A stretch of 64,000 bases of DNA from Actinomycetospora sp. TBRC 11914 (GCF_012933465.1 NZ_JABBND010000003.1:124001-188000); one strand, 5' to 3'; counted from the first letter of the stretch, positions 37,451 through 48,657 are shown. Numbers and translations are program-made. The notes: a model not told the origin generated them from the sequence alone.

Positions 37451-39889
37451 TCAGCGCTCGACCACGCGCGCCCCGACGCGGCGGTCGAAGTACTCCACGG
37501 TCAGCTCGGTGCCCTCGACGGCGAGCCGGGGAGGCACCACGGCGAGCGCGAGCGAGACGTCCTCGGCGTGCGCGACCTCCGACGCCGCCACCCGGCCGAC
37601 GCACTCCTCGCCGTCGCGGACCGGTTCGCCGCCCAGGACGACCTCGCCCGGCTCGTCGAGCACCAGGCTCACCAGGCGACGCCGCGGCCCGAGGAGCGCC
37701 GGCTCGCGCCCGAGGAACAGGCCCTTGCCCGGGTCGACGAGGTGGTCGAGGCCGGCCTCGGCCGGGGTGAGCTCGGCGTCGATCCCGGTCCCGAGGGTCC
37801 GGTGGCCCGACTCGACGAGCAGGCTCGTCACCGCCCGCGCACCGGCGGCGACGATGCCGAGGGTGGCGCCCGCGTCCCAGAGGACGTCCCACAGGGCGGC
37901 CCCCAGGTCGGCGCGGGCGCGCAGCTCGACCCCGTCGACGCCCGCCGGGGTGCCGCGCAGCGCGAGCACCGGCACCGGACCAACGTGGGTCTCGACGGCG
38001 TCGGCGGTGCGGGCCCGCCCCGAGGGGTCGGTGAGCCGGGAGAGCAGCACCCCGGCCGCCGGACCCCAGACCCCGAGCGCGCAGGTCCCCGACGAGAGGT
38101 CGCGGACCTCCACGCGGCCCAGGACGTGCTCGGCGAGCCACCGGGACTCGAGCCGGGTGGCGACGCCGACCGCGAACCGGTCGCGGTCGAGGCGCGCCAC
38201 GTCGAGGTCGGCCCGGATCCGGCCGGCGCGGTCGAGCGCGAGCGCCCGGGTGCGGGCACCGACCGGCCGGTCGACGTCGACGGTCGTCAGCTGCTGGAGC
38301 AGCCCGAGGGCGTTCGGGCCGACCACCTCGAGGCGGTGGCGGCTGGTGAGGTCCACGAGCGCCACGGCCCGGCGCACCACCAGCGCCTCGGCCCCGGCGA
38401 TCGGCGACCAGTGCCGTCCCGCCCAGGCTCGCCGGGGCCGGACCTCGCAGACCTCGGGGAGGTCGGCGTTGTCGCCGAACCACGCCGGCACCGCCCAGCC
38501 GTCCGTCTCCGCCACCACCGCCCCGAGCTCGCGGTGGCGCGCGTCGAACGGCCCGGTGCGCAGGGGCCGCGTCGTCGGCGAGAGCCGCTGGGGGTGGACC
38601 ACGTCGTAGACCTCGTCGTAGGCGTGGCACGCCCGGCTGCGCACCGTGGCGGGGGCGAGCAGCGCCGGGTCGAAGCGGTCGTGGTGGGCGGCCGAGACGT
38701 CGAGCGGCGCGCCCGGCTCCCGCGGGTCCGCGCCGGGCTCGGGGAGCGTGGGCACCCCGTCGACCACCCACGCGGCGAGGGCCTGCCCGACGCCGGCGGC
38801 GTGGGCGGTCCACACGGCCTCGGCCAGCCACAGGCCGCGCACCGCGGTCTCCCCGAGCAGGGGCATCCCGTCCGGGGTGAACGCGACGAGCCCGTTGACG
38901 CCGCGCTCCACCTTCGCGTCGGCGAGGGCGGGCAGCAGGGCCTGGGCGGCGTGCCAGCTGGGCTCGAAGTCGAGGTCGGTGAAGGCACGTTCGGCGGGGA
39001 CGGCGCCGCGGTCGGGGCCCGGTCGGTCGAGCCCGGCGGGGTCGGCCGGCATCGCGCGGTGGGCGTACGCCCCGACGCCGAGGCGGTCGCCGTGCTCGCG
39101 CACGTAGAGGTCGGCGTCCGCGTGCCGCAGGACCGGGAACGCCGCGCCCCCGGGGTCCACCAGGCCGCGCAGTTTCTGGAGGACGTCGAGCTCGCGCAGC
39201 GGGGTGGTCCACGCGTACTGGTGCGCCATGGGTGACAGCGGCACCGTCACCTCCGCCATCGCCCCGACCAGCGGGCCCCAGATGCCGGCCGCACAGACCA
39301 CCACCTCGGCGGCGAGCGGACCGTGGTCGGTCTGGACGCCCCGGACCCGTCCGGCGGCGGTGTCGATGCCGGTGACCCGCACGCCGTGCCGGACGACCGC
39401 GCCGCGCCCGACGGCCGCCCGCGCCTGGGCCCGCGCCGCCGCGAGCGGGAGCGCGACCCCGTCCGAGGGCACGTGCAGGCCGCCGAGGAGGACCTCGCGG
39501 TCGAGCAGCGGATGCAGGGCGGCGCACTCGGCCGGGTCGAGCAGGTGGCTCTCGATCCCCGCCGCGGTCGCCGAGCCGTGCCGGCGCCGCAGCTCGGCCA
39601 GGCGCTCCCGGGTCGCGGCCACCTCGAGCCCGCCGACCGCGCGGAAGCAGGGCCGACCCCCGGCGCGGAGCTCCCCGTACCGGGCCGCCGAGGCCCGGGC
39701 GACGCGGGCCAGCATGCGGCTCCCGCTGGTCTGGAACACCACCCCGGGGGCGTGCGAGGTGGACCCGCCGGGGCGTTCCGCGGCGCCCTGGTCGAGCACC
39801 GTCACCCGGGTCCAGCCCCGGGCGGTGAGCTCGTCGGCGAGGGCGCAGCCGACGAGGCCGGCCCCGACGATGACGACGCGGGGTCCCAT
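37451..39889 (-). CDS. Dimethylglycine oxidase/sarcosine dehydrogenase-like FAD and folate enzyme
   Basis: An 812-residue two-part enzyme that oxidatively demethylates an N-methylated glycine and passes the one-carbon unit to tetrahydrofolate. The N-terminal half is a DAO-type FAD domain with GAGLVG (9-14) and STSHAPG (43-49), whose His46 is in the place of the FAD-linked His of dimethylglycine oxidase. The C-terminal half is a GcvT-like folate-binding domain with the FAO/GCV_T_C region near the end (GLFLGREPALL, REPALLGPRRRLVSLVL). Length and order match bacterial dimethylglycine oxidase. An IclR-type gene lies upstream on the same strand, with a perfect palindrome in the gap. Confidence 0.88.
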   Translation of the reverse strand: MGPRVVIVGAGLVGCALADELTARGWTRVTVLDQGAAERPGGSTSHAPGVVFQTSGSRMLARVARASAARYGELRAGGRPCFRAVGGLEVAATRERLAELRRRHGSATAAGIESHLLDPAECAALHPLLDREVLLGGLHVPSDGVALPLAAARAQARAAVGRGAVVRHGVRVTGIDTAAGRVRGVQTDHGPLAAEVVVCAAGIWGPLVGAMAEVTVPLSPMAHQYAWTTPLRELDVLQKLRGLVDPGGAAFPVLRHADADLYVREHGDRLGVGAYAHRAMPADPAGLDRPGPDRGAVPAERAFTDLDFEPSWHAAQALLPALADAKVERGVNGLVAFTPDGMPLLGETAVRGLWLAEAVWTAHAAGVGQALAAWVVDGVPTLPEPGADPREPGAPLDVSAAHHDRFDPALLAPATVRSRACHAYDEVYDVVHPQRLSPTTRPLRTGPFDARHRELGAVVAETDGWAVPAWFGDNADLPEVCEVRPRRAWAGRHWSPIAGAEALVVRRAVALVDLTSRHRLEVVGPNALGLLQQLTTVDVDRPVGARTRALALDRAGRIRADLDVARLDRDRFAVGVATRLESRWLAEHVLGRVEVRDLSSGTCALGVWGPAAGVLLSRLTDPSGRARTADAVETHVGPVPVLALRGTPAGVDGVELRARADLGAALWDVLWDAGATLGIVAAGARAVTSLLVESGHRTLGTGIDAELTPAEAGLDHLVDPGKGLFLGREPALLGPRRRLVSLVLDEPGEVVLGGEPVRDGEECVGRVAASEVAHAEDVSLALAVVPPRLAVEGTELTVEYFDRRVGARVVER

Positions 39890-39923
39890 GGGCGTCTCCG
39901 CTCGGGCGAGTCACCGGTCCGTA

Positions 39924-39940
39924 GTTGCGCATCGCGCAAC
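39924..39940. promoter_or_regulatory. Palindromic operator before the dimethylglycine-oxidase-like gene
   Basis: GTTGCGC-ATC-GCGCAAC, a perfect 17-bp palindrome 35 bp upstream of the start codon. GTTGCGCATC recurs upstream of the iclR gene, so the IclR protein is the likely binder. Confidence 0.65.
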
Positions 39941-40079
39941 CCGTTCTCCCTACAGCAACACGGTGGGAGCCCGGGGCGGGCGCTGTCAAGAGCCGGGCCG
40001 ATCGTCCCGGCACCCCGCGGACGGGTGCCGCCGGACGGCCGAGGACGGCCCGCCGACGACGGACGAGGCACTGCGCCGG

Positions 40080-40886
40080 TCAGCGCAGCGAGCCACCGCC
40101 GCTGGGCTCCACCCAGCCGAGCTTCGCCGACAGCTCGCGCGCGGCCTCGCGCATGTCCGCGACGACGGCCCGCGCCCGGCGCCGCGGCAGCCGGTAGGAC
40201 GGCCCGGACGCCGAGAGGGCGGCCACCACGTTCCCGTCGTGCGCCCACACCGGCACCGCCACCGCGTGCATGCCGACCTCGAGCTCCTCGAAGGAGCGGG
40301 CGTAGCCCTCGTCGACCACCCGGGCGAGCTCGGTCCGCAGCGCGGCGGGCTCGGTGATGGTGGCCTCGGTGTAGCGGGGCAGACGGCGCCGCAGGAGGGT
40401 CCGCCGCTCACCCTCGTCCATGTGCGCGAGCAGGACCTTGCCGGCCGAGGTGGCGTGCAGCGGCGTCCGGCGCCCGACCCAGTTCTGGGAGCTCACCGAC
40501 GAGTTGCCGAACTCCTGCGCGACGTTGATCGCCGCCTCGCCGTCCGAGACCGCCAGGTTCACGGTCTCGCCGATGATCTCGGCGAGCGCCTGGCAGGTCG
40601 GCTGGCCGAGCCGGGCGAGGTCCATCCGCCCGGTGGTGGCGGCGGCGAGACGGACGATCCCGAAGCTCAGGGCGTACTTGCCGCGGTCGCCCAGCTGCTC
40701 GAGCAGCCCTCGGCGTTGCAGGGCCGAGACCAGTCGCGAGGCCGTCGACTTGTGGACGCCGATCTCCTCGGCGATCTCGGTGATGCCGGCCTCACCGCGG
40801 GCCGCGAGGATCTCGAGGATCGTGACGGCCCGGTCGACGGACTGGACCGAGGAGCGGTCTCCGCGCTCGCCGTCGGCCCTCGACAT
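40080..40886 (-). CDS. IclR-family transcriptional regulator
   Basis: A 268-residue regulator with an N-terminal winged helix (about 14-75, with ITEIAEEIGVHKSTASRLVS) and a C-terminal IclR effector domain (GRRTPLHATSAGKVLLAHM, ARSFEELEVGMHAVAVPV). IclR proteins sense small acids. The target is inferred to be the downstream dimethylglycine-oxidase-like gene and itself, from the shared GTTGCGCATC motif at both. The start is ATG 40886, with TATACT ending 7 nt upstream and no Shine-Dalgarno: a clear leaderless promoter. Confidence 0.94.
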   Translation of the reverse strand: MSRADGERGDRSSVQSVDRAVTILEILAARGEAGITEIAEEIGVHKSTASRLVSALQRRGLLEQLGDRGKYALSFGIVRLAAATTGRMDLARLGQPTCQALAEIIGETVNLAVSDGEAAINVAQEFGNSSVSSQNWVGRRTPLHATSAGKVLLAHMDEGERRTLLRRRLPRYTEATITEPAALRTELARVVDEGYARSFEELEVGMHAVAVPVWAHDGNVVAALSASGPSYRLPRRRARAVVADMREAARELSAKLGWVEPSGGGSLR

Positions 40887-40893
40887 ACGCAAA

Positions 40894-40899
40894 AGTATA
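40894..40899 (-). promoter_or_regulatory. -10 element of leaderless iclR promoter
   Basis: TATACT on the minus strand, 7 nt before the ATG; the clearest -10 in the window. Confidence 0.65.
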
Positions 40900-40971
40900 G
40901 CCACCGGGCGCACCGCCGAGGTCACCCCCGGCCCACGATTTCCGACGTCGCCACCGAATCGGCAGGTCGTC

Positions 40972-41007
40972 GTTGCGCATCACGACCCCGGTTCCCGAAG
41001 GCGCAAC
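40972..41007. promoter_or_regulatory. Second GTTGCGC site upstream of iclR
   Basis: GTTGCGCATCACGAC (40972-40986) shares ten bases with the perfect operator at 39924. The complementary half GCGCAAC appears at 41001-41007. Possible autoregulatory site. Confidence 0.4.
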
Positions 41008-41174
41008 GCAGGGAGCCGATCACCCCGGACTGTCCACGAAACGCACGTCCGCGGCGACCGCTTCGCCGGGAGCGCACGGCCCGCACCTCGCGGCACCACA
41101 CGGCACCCACCGTGTGGTCGACAGCTCGACGACCACGTCGCTGCGCCGAACGGGTGTGGTCCAGGATGGGGGAC

Positions 41175-43067
<1,893 letters not shown>

Positions 43068-43193
43068 GACGTGTCACCCGCGGCCGAGGGTGGGTATGAC
43101 CTCGGCGACACCTCTCCGGACCCCTCACGGGTCGCTCACGAGTGGCCCTGGCACGGTGGAGGGTCGAGAAGCGCCCCCGACCCGCAAGGTGAC

Positions 43194-43961
43194 ATGACCG
43201 CTCCCACCGCCCCGGCACCCGCGCCCACGCCCGCGACCTCGTCCGCCGCCCGGAACGGACCCCGCCGCGTGCCCGCCGTCGTCGTGCTCTCGGTGGTCGC
43301 CCTCGTCGTGGCCGCGGGTCTCGTGGCGTGGAACAACCTGCTGGTCCCGGTGCTGCCGGCGGACCCGGTCGTGCGGATGATCGCCAACGTCGCCGGGGTG
43401 CTCGTGCTCGTCCTGGCCGCCCGCGCCGGCGGGTTGTCGTGGCGCGACCTGGGCCTCTGCCCGACGACGTGGCTGTCCGGGCTCCGGTGGGGCGGCGCGG
43501 CGGTCGGGATCGTGGCGCTAGGCTACGCGGTGGCGTTCCTGCTGCCGGCCACCCGCCCGCTGCTGGAGAACCCGGGCGTGGCCGCCAGCCCGACGTCGGC
43601 GGTGGTGCTGCGGGCACTGCTGCTCATCCCGGTCGGCACGGTGCTCTGCGAGGAGCTCGCCTTCCGCGGGGTCCTGCACGGGCTGACCGAGCGGGCGTGG
43701 GCCGGGCGCTGGTGGGCCGGCCGGGGCGCCGTCGTCGCGGTCGCCTCCGCGTTCGCGGTCTGGCACCTCGCCGGGGCGGTGGCCGCGCCGGTCGGCGGCA
43801 TCCCGGTGGTCGGGGTGCTGGCGGTGCTGGTCGTGACCGCCACCGGCGGGGTGGTCATGTCGGTGGTGCGTCGCCGGACCGGCAGCATCTTCGCCTCGAT
43901 CGGGATCCACCTGGGCACGAACGTCGTCGGGCTCGTCGCCGTCATCCTCGCCACCCGCTAG
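43194..43961 (+). CDS. CPBP intramembrane metalloprotease family protein
   Basis: A 255-residue membrane protein with about seven helices and the complete CPBP/ABI motif set: EELAFRG (Glu153, Glu154, Arg158), FAVWHL with His191, and HLGTN with His239 and Asn243. Prokaryotic members act in prenyl-protein-type processing, bacteriocin immunity or membrane stress; the substrate here is unknown. AAGGTG precedes the ATG at 43194. A strong hairpin begins at its stop codon. Confidence 0.92.
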   Translation: MTAPTAPAPAPTPATSSAARNGPRRVPAVVVLSVVALVVAAGLVAWNNLLVPVLPADPVVRMIANVAGVLVLVLAARAGGLSWRDLGLCPTTWLSGLRWGGAAVGIVALGYAVAFLLPATRPLLENPGVAASPTSAVVLRALLLIPVGTVLCEELAFRGVLHGLTERAWAGRWWAGRGAVVAVASAFAVWHLAGAVAAPVGGIPVVGVLAVLVVTATGGVVMSVVRRRTGSIFASIGIHLGTNVVGLVAVILATR

Positions 43962-43985
43962 GGCGCCCCACCCGCTGGGGCGCCC
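43961..43985 (+). terminator. Hairpin after the CPBP gene
   Basis: Perfect 9-bp stem GGGCGCCCC / GGGGCGCCC with a 7-nt loop, starting at the last base of the stop codon. No U-tract. Confidence 0.6.
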
Positions 43986-44093
43986 CGCCGGAAGCAATGT
44001 GAGCCACCGGACGTTCTCCTCCGAGTGGTGAACCCGCGCCCTACCGTGACGTCCGAGTTGCTGAGTGCACGAAACGGACGACCCGGAGGCCCG

Positions 44094-45824
44094 GTGACGA
44101 CGGTGCAGGACGGCACCCCGGACGCGCGTGGGCCGGCGAGCCCCGCCCTCGTCGTCGCGGTCCTCTCCTCGGTCGGGCTCATCGCCTCGCTGTGCATGAC
44201 GCTGGTCGTGCCCGTGGTGCCCGAGCTCCCCGCCCTGCTGCACACGACCACCGCCGACGCCTCCTGGGTGATCACCGCGACCCTGCTCGGCGGCGCCGTC
44301 GCCACCCCGATCGCCGGGCGGCTGGGCGACATGGTCGGGAAGCGGACGGTGCTCCTCGCGACGCTGGGCCTCCTCGTCGCCGGTGCCCTGATCTGCGCGC
44401 TGACGTCGTCGCTGGTGCCGGTCATCGTCGGGCGCTCGCTGCAGGGCGTCGCGGTGAGCGCGGTCCCGCTGGGCATCAGCCTGATGCGCGACGCGCTGCC
44501 CCCGGAACGGCTCGGGTCGGGCATCGCCCTGATGAGCGCGACGCTCGGGATCGGCGGCGGGCTCGGGCTGCCGCTGTCGGCGCTGATCGTCGAGGTGGCC
44601 GACTGGCACGCGCTCTTCTGGGTCGCCGGCGCGCTCGGGGCGGCCGGCGTCGTGCTCATCCTCGCCGTGATCCCGGAGTCGCCCCAGCGCTCCGGCGGGC
44701 GGTTCGACGTCGTCGGCGCGCTCGGCCTGACCGTGGGCCTGGTGCTCGGCCTGCTCGCGATCTCCAAGGGCGGGCAGTGGGGCTGGGGCAGCGCGGCCAC
44801 CCTCGGGTCGGCGGCGGGCGCCGTCGTCGTGCTGCTGGCCTGGGGGGTCTGGGAGCTGCGCACGCACGACCCGGTCGTCGACCTGCGCGTCTCCGCGCGC
44901 CGGGCGGTCCTCGTGCCCAACCTGGTGTCGGTCCCGGTGGGCGTCGCGATGTTCACCGGCATGGTGACCTTCCCGCAGCTGCTGGCGGCGCCGACGTCGT
45001 CGGGCTACGGCCTGGGGCTCTCGCTCCTCCTCGCCGGCCTGGTGCTGGCACCGATGGGCGTCGTGATGATGCTGCTGTCGCCGGTCACCGCGCGGGTCTC
45101 GGCGCGTTTCGGGCCTCGGACCTCGCTGCAAGCCGGGCTGGTGATCATCGTCGTCGCCTACGCCCTGGGGACGGTGCTGCTCGCCCAGGCGTGGCAGGTG
45201 GCCCTGGTCATCTCCCTGGTCGGTGCCGGCGTCGCGCTGGCGTACGGCTCCCTGCCCGACCTGATCATGCGCGCCGTCCCCACCGACCGGACGGCGGCCG
45301 CCAACGGGCTCAACACGCTGATGCGCTCCGTGGGCACCTCCACGGCCTCCGCCCTGGCCGCCGTCGTGCTCTCCGCGATGACCGTCCGCGTCGGCGACGC
45401 CGTCCTGCCCTCGCTGGCCGGGCTGCGCACGACGCTGCTCATCGCGGCCGGGGCGGGGCTGGTGGCGCTGGTCGCGACCGTCGCGATCCCGGTCCTCCCC
45501 CGCTCGCGCTCCGTGGACGAGGTCGTGGTCGACACCGGCGTGACCGTCGACGACACGCCCGCCGTCGCGTCCCGCCAGGCCGTCCACGGCCGGGTGCGCC
45601 TGGCGCACGGCGAGCCCGCGCCCGACGCGCGGGTGACGCTCGTGGACCTGTCCGGGCGCCAGCTCGCCGTCGTCCCGGTACGCCCCGACGGCACCTTCTG
45701 CGCGCCGGTGGACGACCCGGGGACGGTGCTCGTCATCGCCAGCGGCCCGGGCGGGCGGCCGACGGCCGAGCACGTCTCGCTCGCGCAGCGCTCCTCGCCC
45801 CGGGACCTCGTGCTGGTGAGCTGA
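44094..45824 (+). CDS. MFS transporter (DHA2, 14-helix type) with C-terminal carboxypeptidase-regulatory-like domain
   Basis: A 576-residue drug-type transporter. Fourteen helices run from about 15 to 475, with the GRLGDMVGKR loop motif A between helices 2 and 3. DHA2 members export drugs or dyes with proton antiport. After helix 14 there is an unusual 80-residue extramembrane domain (AVHGRVRLAHGEPAPDARVT, PVRPDGTFCAPVDDPG) that looks like a carboxypeptidase-regulatory or SpaA-like beta sandwich. GTG 44094 follows GGAGG. A -10-like TACCGT lies about 50 nt upstream. Confidence 0.9.
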   Translation: MTTVQDGTPDARGPASPALVVAVLSSVGLIASLCMTLVVPVVPELPALLHTTTADASWVITATLLGGAVATPIAGRLGDMVGKRTVLLATLGLLVAGALICALTSSLVPVIVGRSLQGVAVSAVPLGISLMRDALPPERLGSGIALMSATLGIGGGLGLPLSALIVEVADWHALFWVAGALGAAGVVLILAVIPESPQRSGGRFDVVGALGLTVGLVLGLLAISKGGQWGWGSAATLGSAAGAVVVLLAWGVWELRTHDPVVDLRVSARRAVLVPNLVSVPVGVAMFTGMVTFPQLLAAPTSSGYGLGLSLLLAGLVLAPMGVVMMLLSPVTARVSARFGPRTSLQAGLVIIVVAYALGTVLLAQAWQVALVISLVGAGVALAYGSLPDLIMRAVPTDRTAAANGLNTLMRSVGTSTASALAAVVLSAMTVRVGDAVLPSLAGLRTTLLIAAGAGLVALVATVAIPVLPRSRSVDEVVVDTGVTVDDTPAVASRQAVHGRVRLAHGEPAPDARVTLVDLSGRQLAVVPVRPDGTFCAPVDDPGTVLVIASGPGGRPTAEHVSLAQRSSPRDLVLVS

Positions 45825-45852
45825 GTCCGGCCCGGGCGGGCATCATCGGGGG

Positions 45853-46743
45853 GTGCCCGAGGGTGACACCGTGTTCCTCGCCGGCCGGCGCCTCGACGAC
45901 GCGCTGGCCGGGAAGGAGCTGACCCGCGGCGAGCTGCGCCACCCCCGGCTGATCGAGCACGACCTCGCGGGGCGGACGGTGCTCGGCGTGGCCTCGGTCG
46001 GCAAGCACCTGTTCACGCGCTTCGACGACGCCACGAGCCTGCACAGCCACTTCCGCATGGACGGCTCGTGGCACCTCTACCGGCCGGGCCGGCCCTGGCG
46101 CGGGCGGGAGCACGACATCCGGGCAATCCTCGAGGTGCCCGACCGGGTCGCCGTCGGGTTCCGCCTGCACGACCTCGACCTGCTGCCGACCGCCGACGAG
46201 TCCCGCTGGGTCGGTCACCTCGGGCCGGACCTGCTCGGCCCGGCGTGGGACGACGACCCGGAGGGCTGCGCGGCGGAGGTGGCGCGGCGGCTGCGGGCCG
46301 ACCCCGGGCGCGAGCTCGGCGCGGCGCTGCTCGACCAGCGGGTGGCCTGCGGGGTCGGGAACCTCTACAAGGCCGAGATCTGCTTCCTGATGCGGGTGTC
46401 CCCCTGGACGACCGTCGGCGACCTCACCGACGCCCAGGTCCGCGACGCCGTCGCCTGGTCGCGCAAGCTGCTGCTGCGCAACGCCTGGCGCCCGGAGCAG
46501 TCGACGACGGGCGATCTCGGCGAGGGTGCCCAGCACTGGGTGTTCGAGCGCGGCGGGCGCGGGTGCCGGCGGTGCCGCGACGTGGTGGCGGTGGCCCGCC
46601 AGGACGATGGCACGCCAGACGCCGAGGACCGCGTCGCCTACTTCTGCCCCACCTGCCAGCCCGGGCCGCACCCGGAGCTGCCGCCGCGGGGGCGGGGTCG
46701 GCGGCCCCAGCAGCAGTCGGGGCGGCGCTCCCGGTACGGCTGA
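45853..46743 (+). CDS. nei: Endonuclease VIII-type DNA glycosylase (Nei/Fpg family)
   Basis: Removes oxidised bases and nicks the abasic site. The 296-residue protein starts (M)PEGDTV, with the catalytic Pro2 and Glu3. It has the H2TH domain (QRVACGVGNLYKAEICF) and a C-terminal zinc finger (CRRCRD ... CPTC). The PEGDTV start marks the Nei branch (Nei2 in mycobacteria) over Fpg. The GTG start gives the required N-terminal proline. It has no Shine-Dalgarno, and a CATCAT lies 6 nt upstream. A 25-residue basic tail follows the zinc finger. Confidence 0.95.
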   Translation: MPEGDTVFLAGRRLDDALAGKELTRGELRHPRLIEHDLAGRTVLGVASVGKHLFTRFDDATSLHSHFRMDGSWHLYRPGRPWRGREHDIRAILEVPDRVAVGFRLHDLDLLPTADESRWVGHLGPDLLGPAWDDDPEGCAAEVARRLRADPGRELGAALLDQRVACGVGNLYKAEICFLMRVSPWTTVGDLTDAQVRDAVAWSRKLLLRNAWRPEQSTTGDLGEGAQHWVFERGGRGCRRCRDVVAVARQDDGTPDAEDRVAYFCPTCQPGPHPELPPRGRGRRPQQQSGRRSRYG

Positions 46744-46768
46744 GCGCGCCCCACGGCTGGCCGCGCCA

Positions 46769-46897
46769 CCGAGCGAGGGGCACCTTCGCTCGGGTAGAGG
46801 GGTGGTGGGCGCCCCTCGCTGGAACGACGGCTCCCACCCCGGAACGAGCGAAGGGCCCCGTCGCTCGATCTACTCGCGCGAGGGGGCCCTTCGCTCG
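46769..46897. repeat. Cluster of related hairpins between nei and pspA
   Basis: Two structures with the same GAGCGAAGGG-like motif. CCGAGCGA / TCGCTCGG (46769-46793) has a 9-nt loop. CGAGCGAAGGGCCCC / GGGGCCCTTCGCTCG (46845-46859 and 46883-46897) has perfect 15-bp arms and a 23-nt spacer. They fill the gap between two convergent genes, so termination is one likely role. Confidence 0.7.
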
Positions 46898-46928
46898 GAA
46901 CGGGAGCCGCGGTACCGGACCGACCGGC

Positions 46929-47771
46929 TCAGTTCTGCTGCGGCGGCGCGTACTGCTGGGTCGGCGCCTGCGCGGGGGCGGGCTGGGGCGCCTGGGTCTG
47001 GGCCGGCTGGGTCTGCCCCGCGGCCGGCTGACCCTGGGTGACCTGGCCGGGGCCGTTCATCGACGCCCGGATCTGCTCCAGGCGGCTCTGGCCGGCGAAG
47101 TCGGTGGTCGCCTGCTGCACCTCGAGCATCCGGCCCTGGACGCTGTTCTGCGCCAGCTCGGCCTGCCCGAGGGCGGTGGTGTACCGCTTCTCGATCTTGT
47201 CGCGGACCTCGTCCAGCGAGGGCGTGTTGCCCGGCGCCGCGACCTCGCTCATGGAGCGCAGCGACGCGGAGACCTGCTCCTGCATCTTCGCCTGCTCGAG
47301 CTGGCTGAGCAGCTTGGTGCGCTCGGCGAGCTTCTGCTGCAGCACCTGGGCGTTGCGCTCCACGGCCTGCTTGGCCTGCTGGGCCGCGCCGATCGACTGG
47401 TCGTGCAGCGTCTTGAGGTCCTCGACGTTCTGCTCGGCCGTGACGAGCTGCGTCGCGAACGCCTGGGCAGACTGCTCGTACTGCTGCGCAGCGGCCTCGT
47501 CCCCCTTGGCGCGGGCCTGGTCGGCCATCGTCAGCGCCTGGCGGGCCGAGGACTGCAGCTTCTCGATGTCCCCGAGCTGCCGGTTCAGCTTCATCTCCAG
47601 CTGACGCTGGTTGCCGATCACCGAGGCCGCCTGCTGCGAGAGCGCCTGGTGCTGGCGCTGGGCGTCCTCGATCGCCTGCTGGATCTGGACCTTCGGGTCC
47701 GCGTGCTCATCGATCTTCGAGGAGAACGCCGCCAGGAAGTACTTCCAGGCCTTCACGAAGGGGTTGGCCAT
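46929..47771 (-). CDS. pspA: Phage-shock protein A family (PspA/IM30)
   Basis: A 280-residue ESCRT-III-like coiled-coil protein that coats and stabilises the stressed inner membrane. Residues 1-225 are the PspA core ([20 protein letters not shown] at the start, then long heptad helices). The last 50 residues are a Gln/Pro/Ala-rich tail typical of actinobacterial members. Its neighbour clgR is the known activator of the mycobacterial pspA (Rv2744c) operon, and the order is the same here, 173 bp apart on one strand. Confidence 0.93.
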   Translation of the reverse strand: MANPFVKAWKYFLAAFSSKIDEHADPKVQIQQAIEDAQRQHQALSQQAASVIGNQRQLEMKLNRQLGDIEKLQSSARQALTMADQARAKGDEAAAQQYEQSAQAFATQLVTAEQNVEDLKTLHDQSIGAAQQAKQAVERNAQVLQQKLAERTKLLSQLEQAKMQEQVSASLRSMSEVAAPGNTPSLDEVRDKIEKRYTTALGQAELAQNSVQGRMLEVQQATTDFAGQSRLEQIRASMNGPGQVTQGQPAAGQTQPAQTQAPQPAPAQAPTQQYAPPQQN

Positions 47772-47944
47772 CTGCTCCCGCCCAACTCGTCATCGTCCGC
47801 ACAGGCCGAACACCCTGACCTGGACTCCGGCCCCATCGTGTCAGCTCCCGCCGCTGCGTTCCACCGAGGCCGGGTCCCGGACGTCCGGATCGGTGATCGC
47901 ACGCGACGAGCGGTCGGCCCCGGGAGTGGTTCCCGACGCCCGCC

Positions 47945-48493
47945 TCACGCGGCCGAGCGGACCGCCGCGGCCGGCTCCCGCCCGACGGTCACCAGCTCGA
48001 CCACGCGCAGCTCCTCGGCGTCGCCGGCCGGGACCGGGGCGTCGTCGCCGGCCAGGTCCACGACCTCCGCCGACGCGCCGGCGTGGGCGGCCGGCTCGGC
48101 CGGGGCCGCGGGCTCGCCCTCGGCCGTCGTCGCCGCGGCGGCGTCGTCGCCCGCGCCCTCGAAGGCCTCCTCGACCGCCGAGCGCAGCGCCGGGTCGACC
48201 CCGACGAGGCGCCGCCCACCCAGGTGGGCGGGCGCGCGGCGCGTCTCGGGCCGCAGCGAGTCGGGCCGCAGCGAATTGGCCACGTCGTCCAGCAGCTCCG
48301 GCAGCGTCAGCGCCAGGGCGTCGCAGATCGCCGCGAGCAGCTCGCTCGAGGGCTCCTTGCGCCCGCGCTCGATCTCCGAGAGGTACCCCAGGCTGACCCG
48401 CGCGTCCCGCGAGACGTCGCGCAGGGTCCGCCGGCGCTCGGTACGCGCACGGCGGATCGTCCCGCCGATCGCCTCCCGCAACAACAGCGCCAT
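47945..48493 (-). CDS. clgR: ClgR-type helix-turn-helix regulator
   Basis: A 182-residue activator with an XRE-type helix-turn-helix (about 14-68: RTLRDVSRDARVSLGYLSEI, ERGRKEPSSELLAAICDALA). The disordered C-terminus ends in AVRSAA, the kind of hydrophobic Ala end that ClpP1P2 uses for degrading ClgR. ClgR controls clp proteases, pspA and itself. GGAGG precedes the ATG. A matching palindrome lies about 140 bp upstream. Confidence 0.9.
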   Translation of the reverse strand: MALLLREAIGGTIRRARTERRRTLRDVSRDARVSLGYLSEIERGRKEPSSELLAAICDALALTLPELLDDVANSLRPDSLRPETRRAPAHLGGRRLVGVDPALRSAVEEAFEGAGDDAAAATTAEGEPAAPAEPAAHAGASAEVVDLAGDDAPVPAGDAEELRVVELVTVGREPAAAVRSAA

Positions 48494-48632
48494 CTCGCAC
48501 CTCCGCCCTCACCGCACCCCGGACGCGGGGACCAGCAGTGGCCCCGCGGGGAGCCCGGCGTCGATGACCGTTCCGACCACGGTACCGACTCCCGCACCCC
48601 CGCGTCGGTCCCGCGGACCCCCGACGGGGACG

Positions 48633-48649
48633 GTTCGCCGACGGCGAAC
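48633..48649. promoter_or_regulatory. ClgR box upstream of clgR
   Basis: GTTCGCC-GAC-GGCGAAC, a perfect palindrome, fits the core of the published actinobacterial ClgR motif, WCGCYNANRGCGWWS. Position supports autoactivation of clgR. Confidence 0.65.
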
Positions 48650-48657
48650 ACCGGTGC

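Noticed and set aside
43518-45773. Long open frame on the minus strand opposite the MFS and CPBP genes
   Set aside because: Its translation is a run of Arg, His, Gly and Asp without domain motifs; the plus-strand genes have clear transmembrane and CPBP motifs. Long antisense frames are normal at this GC content.
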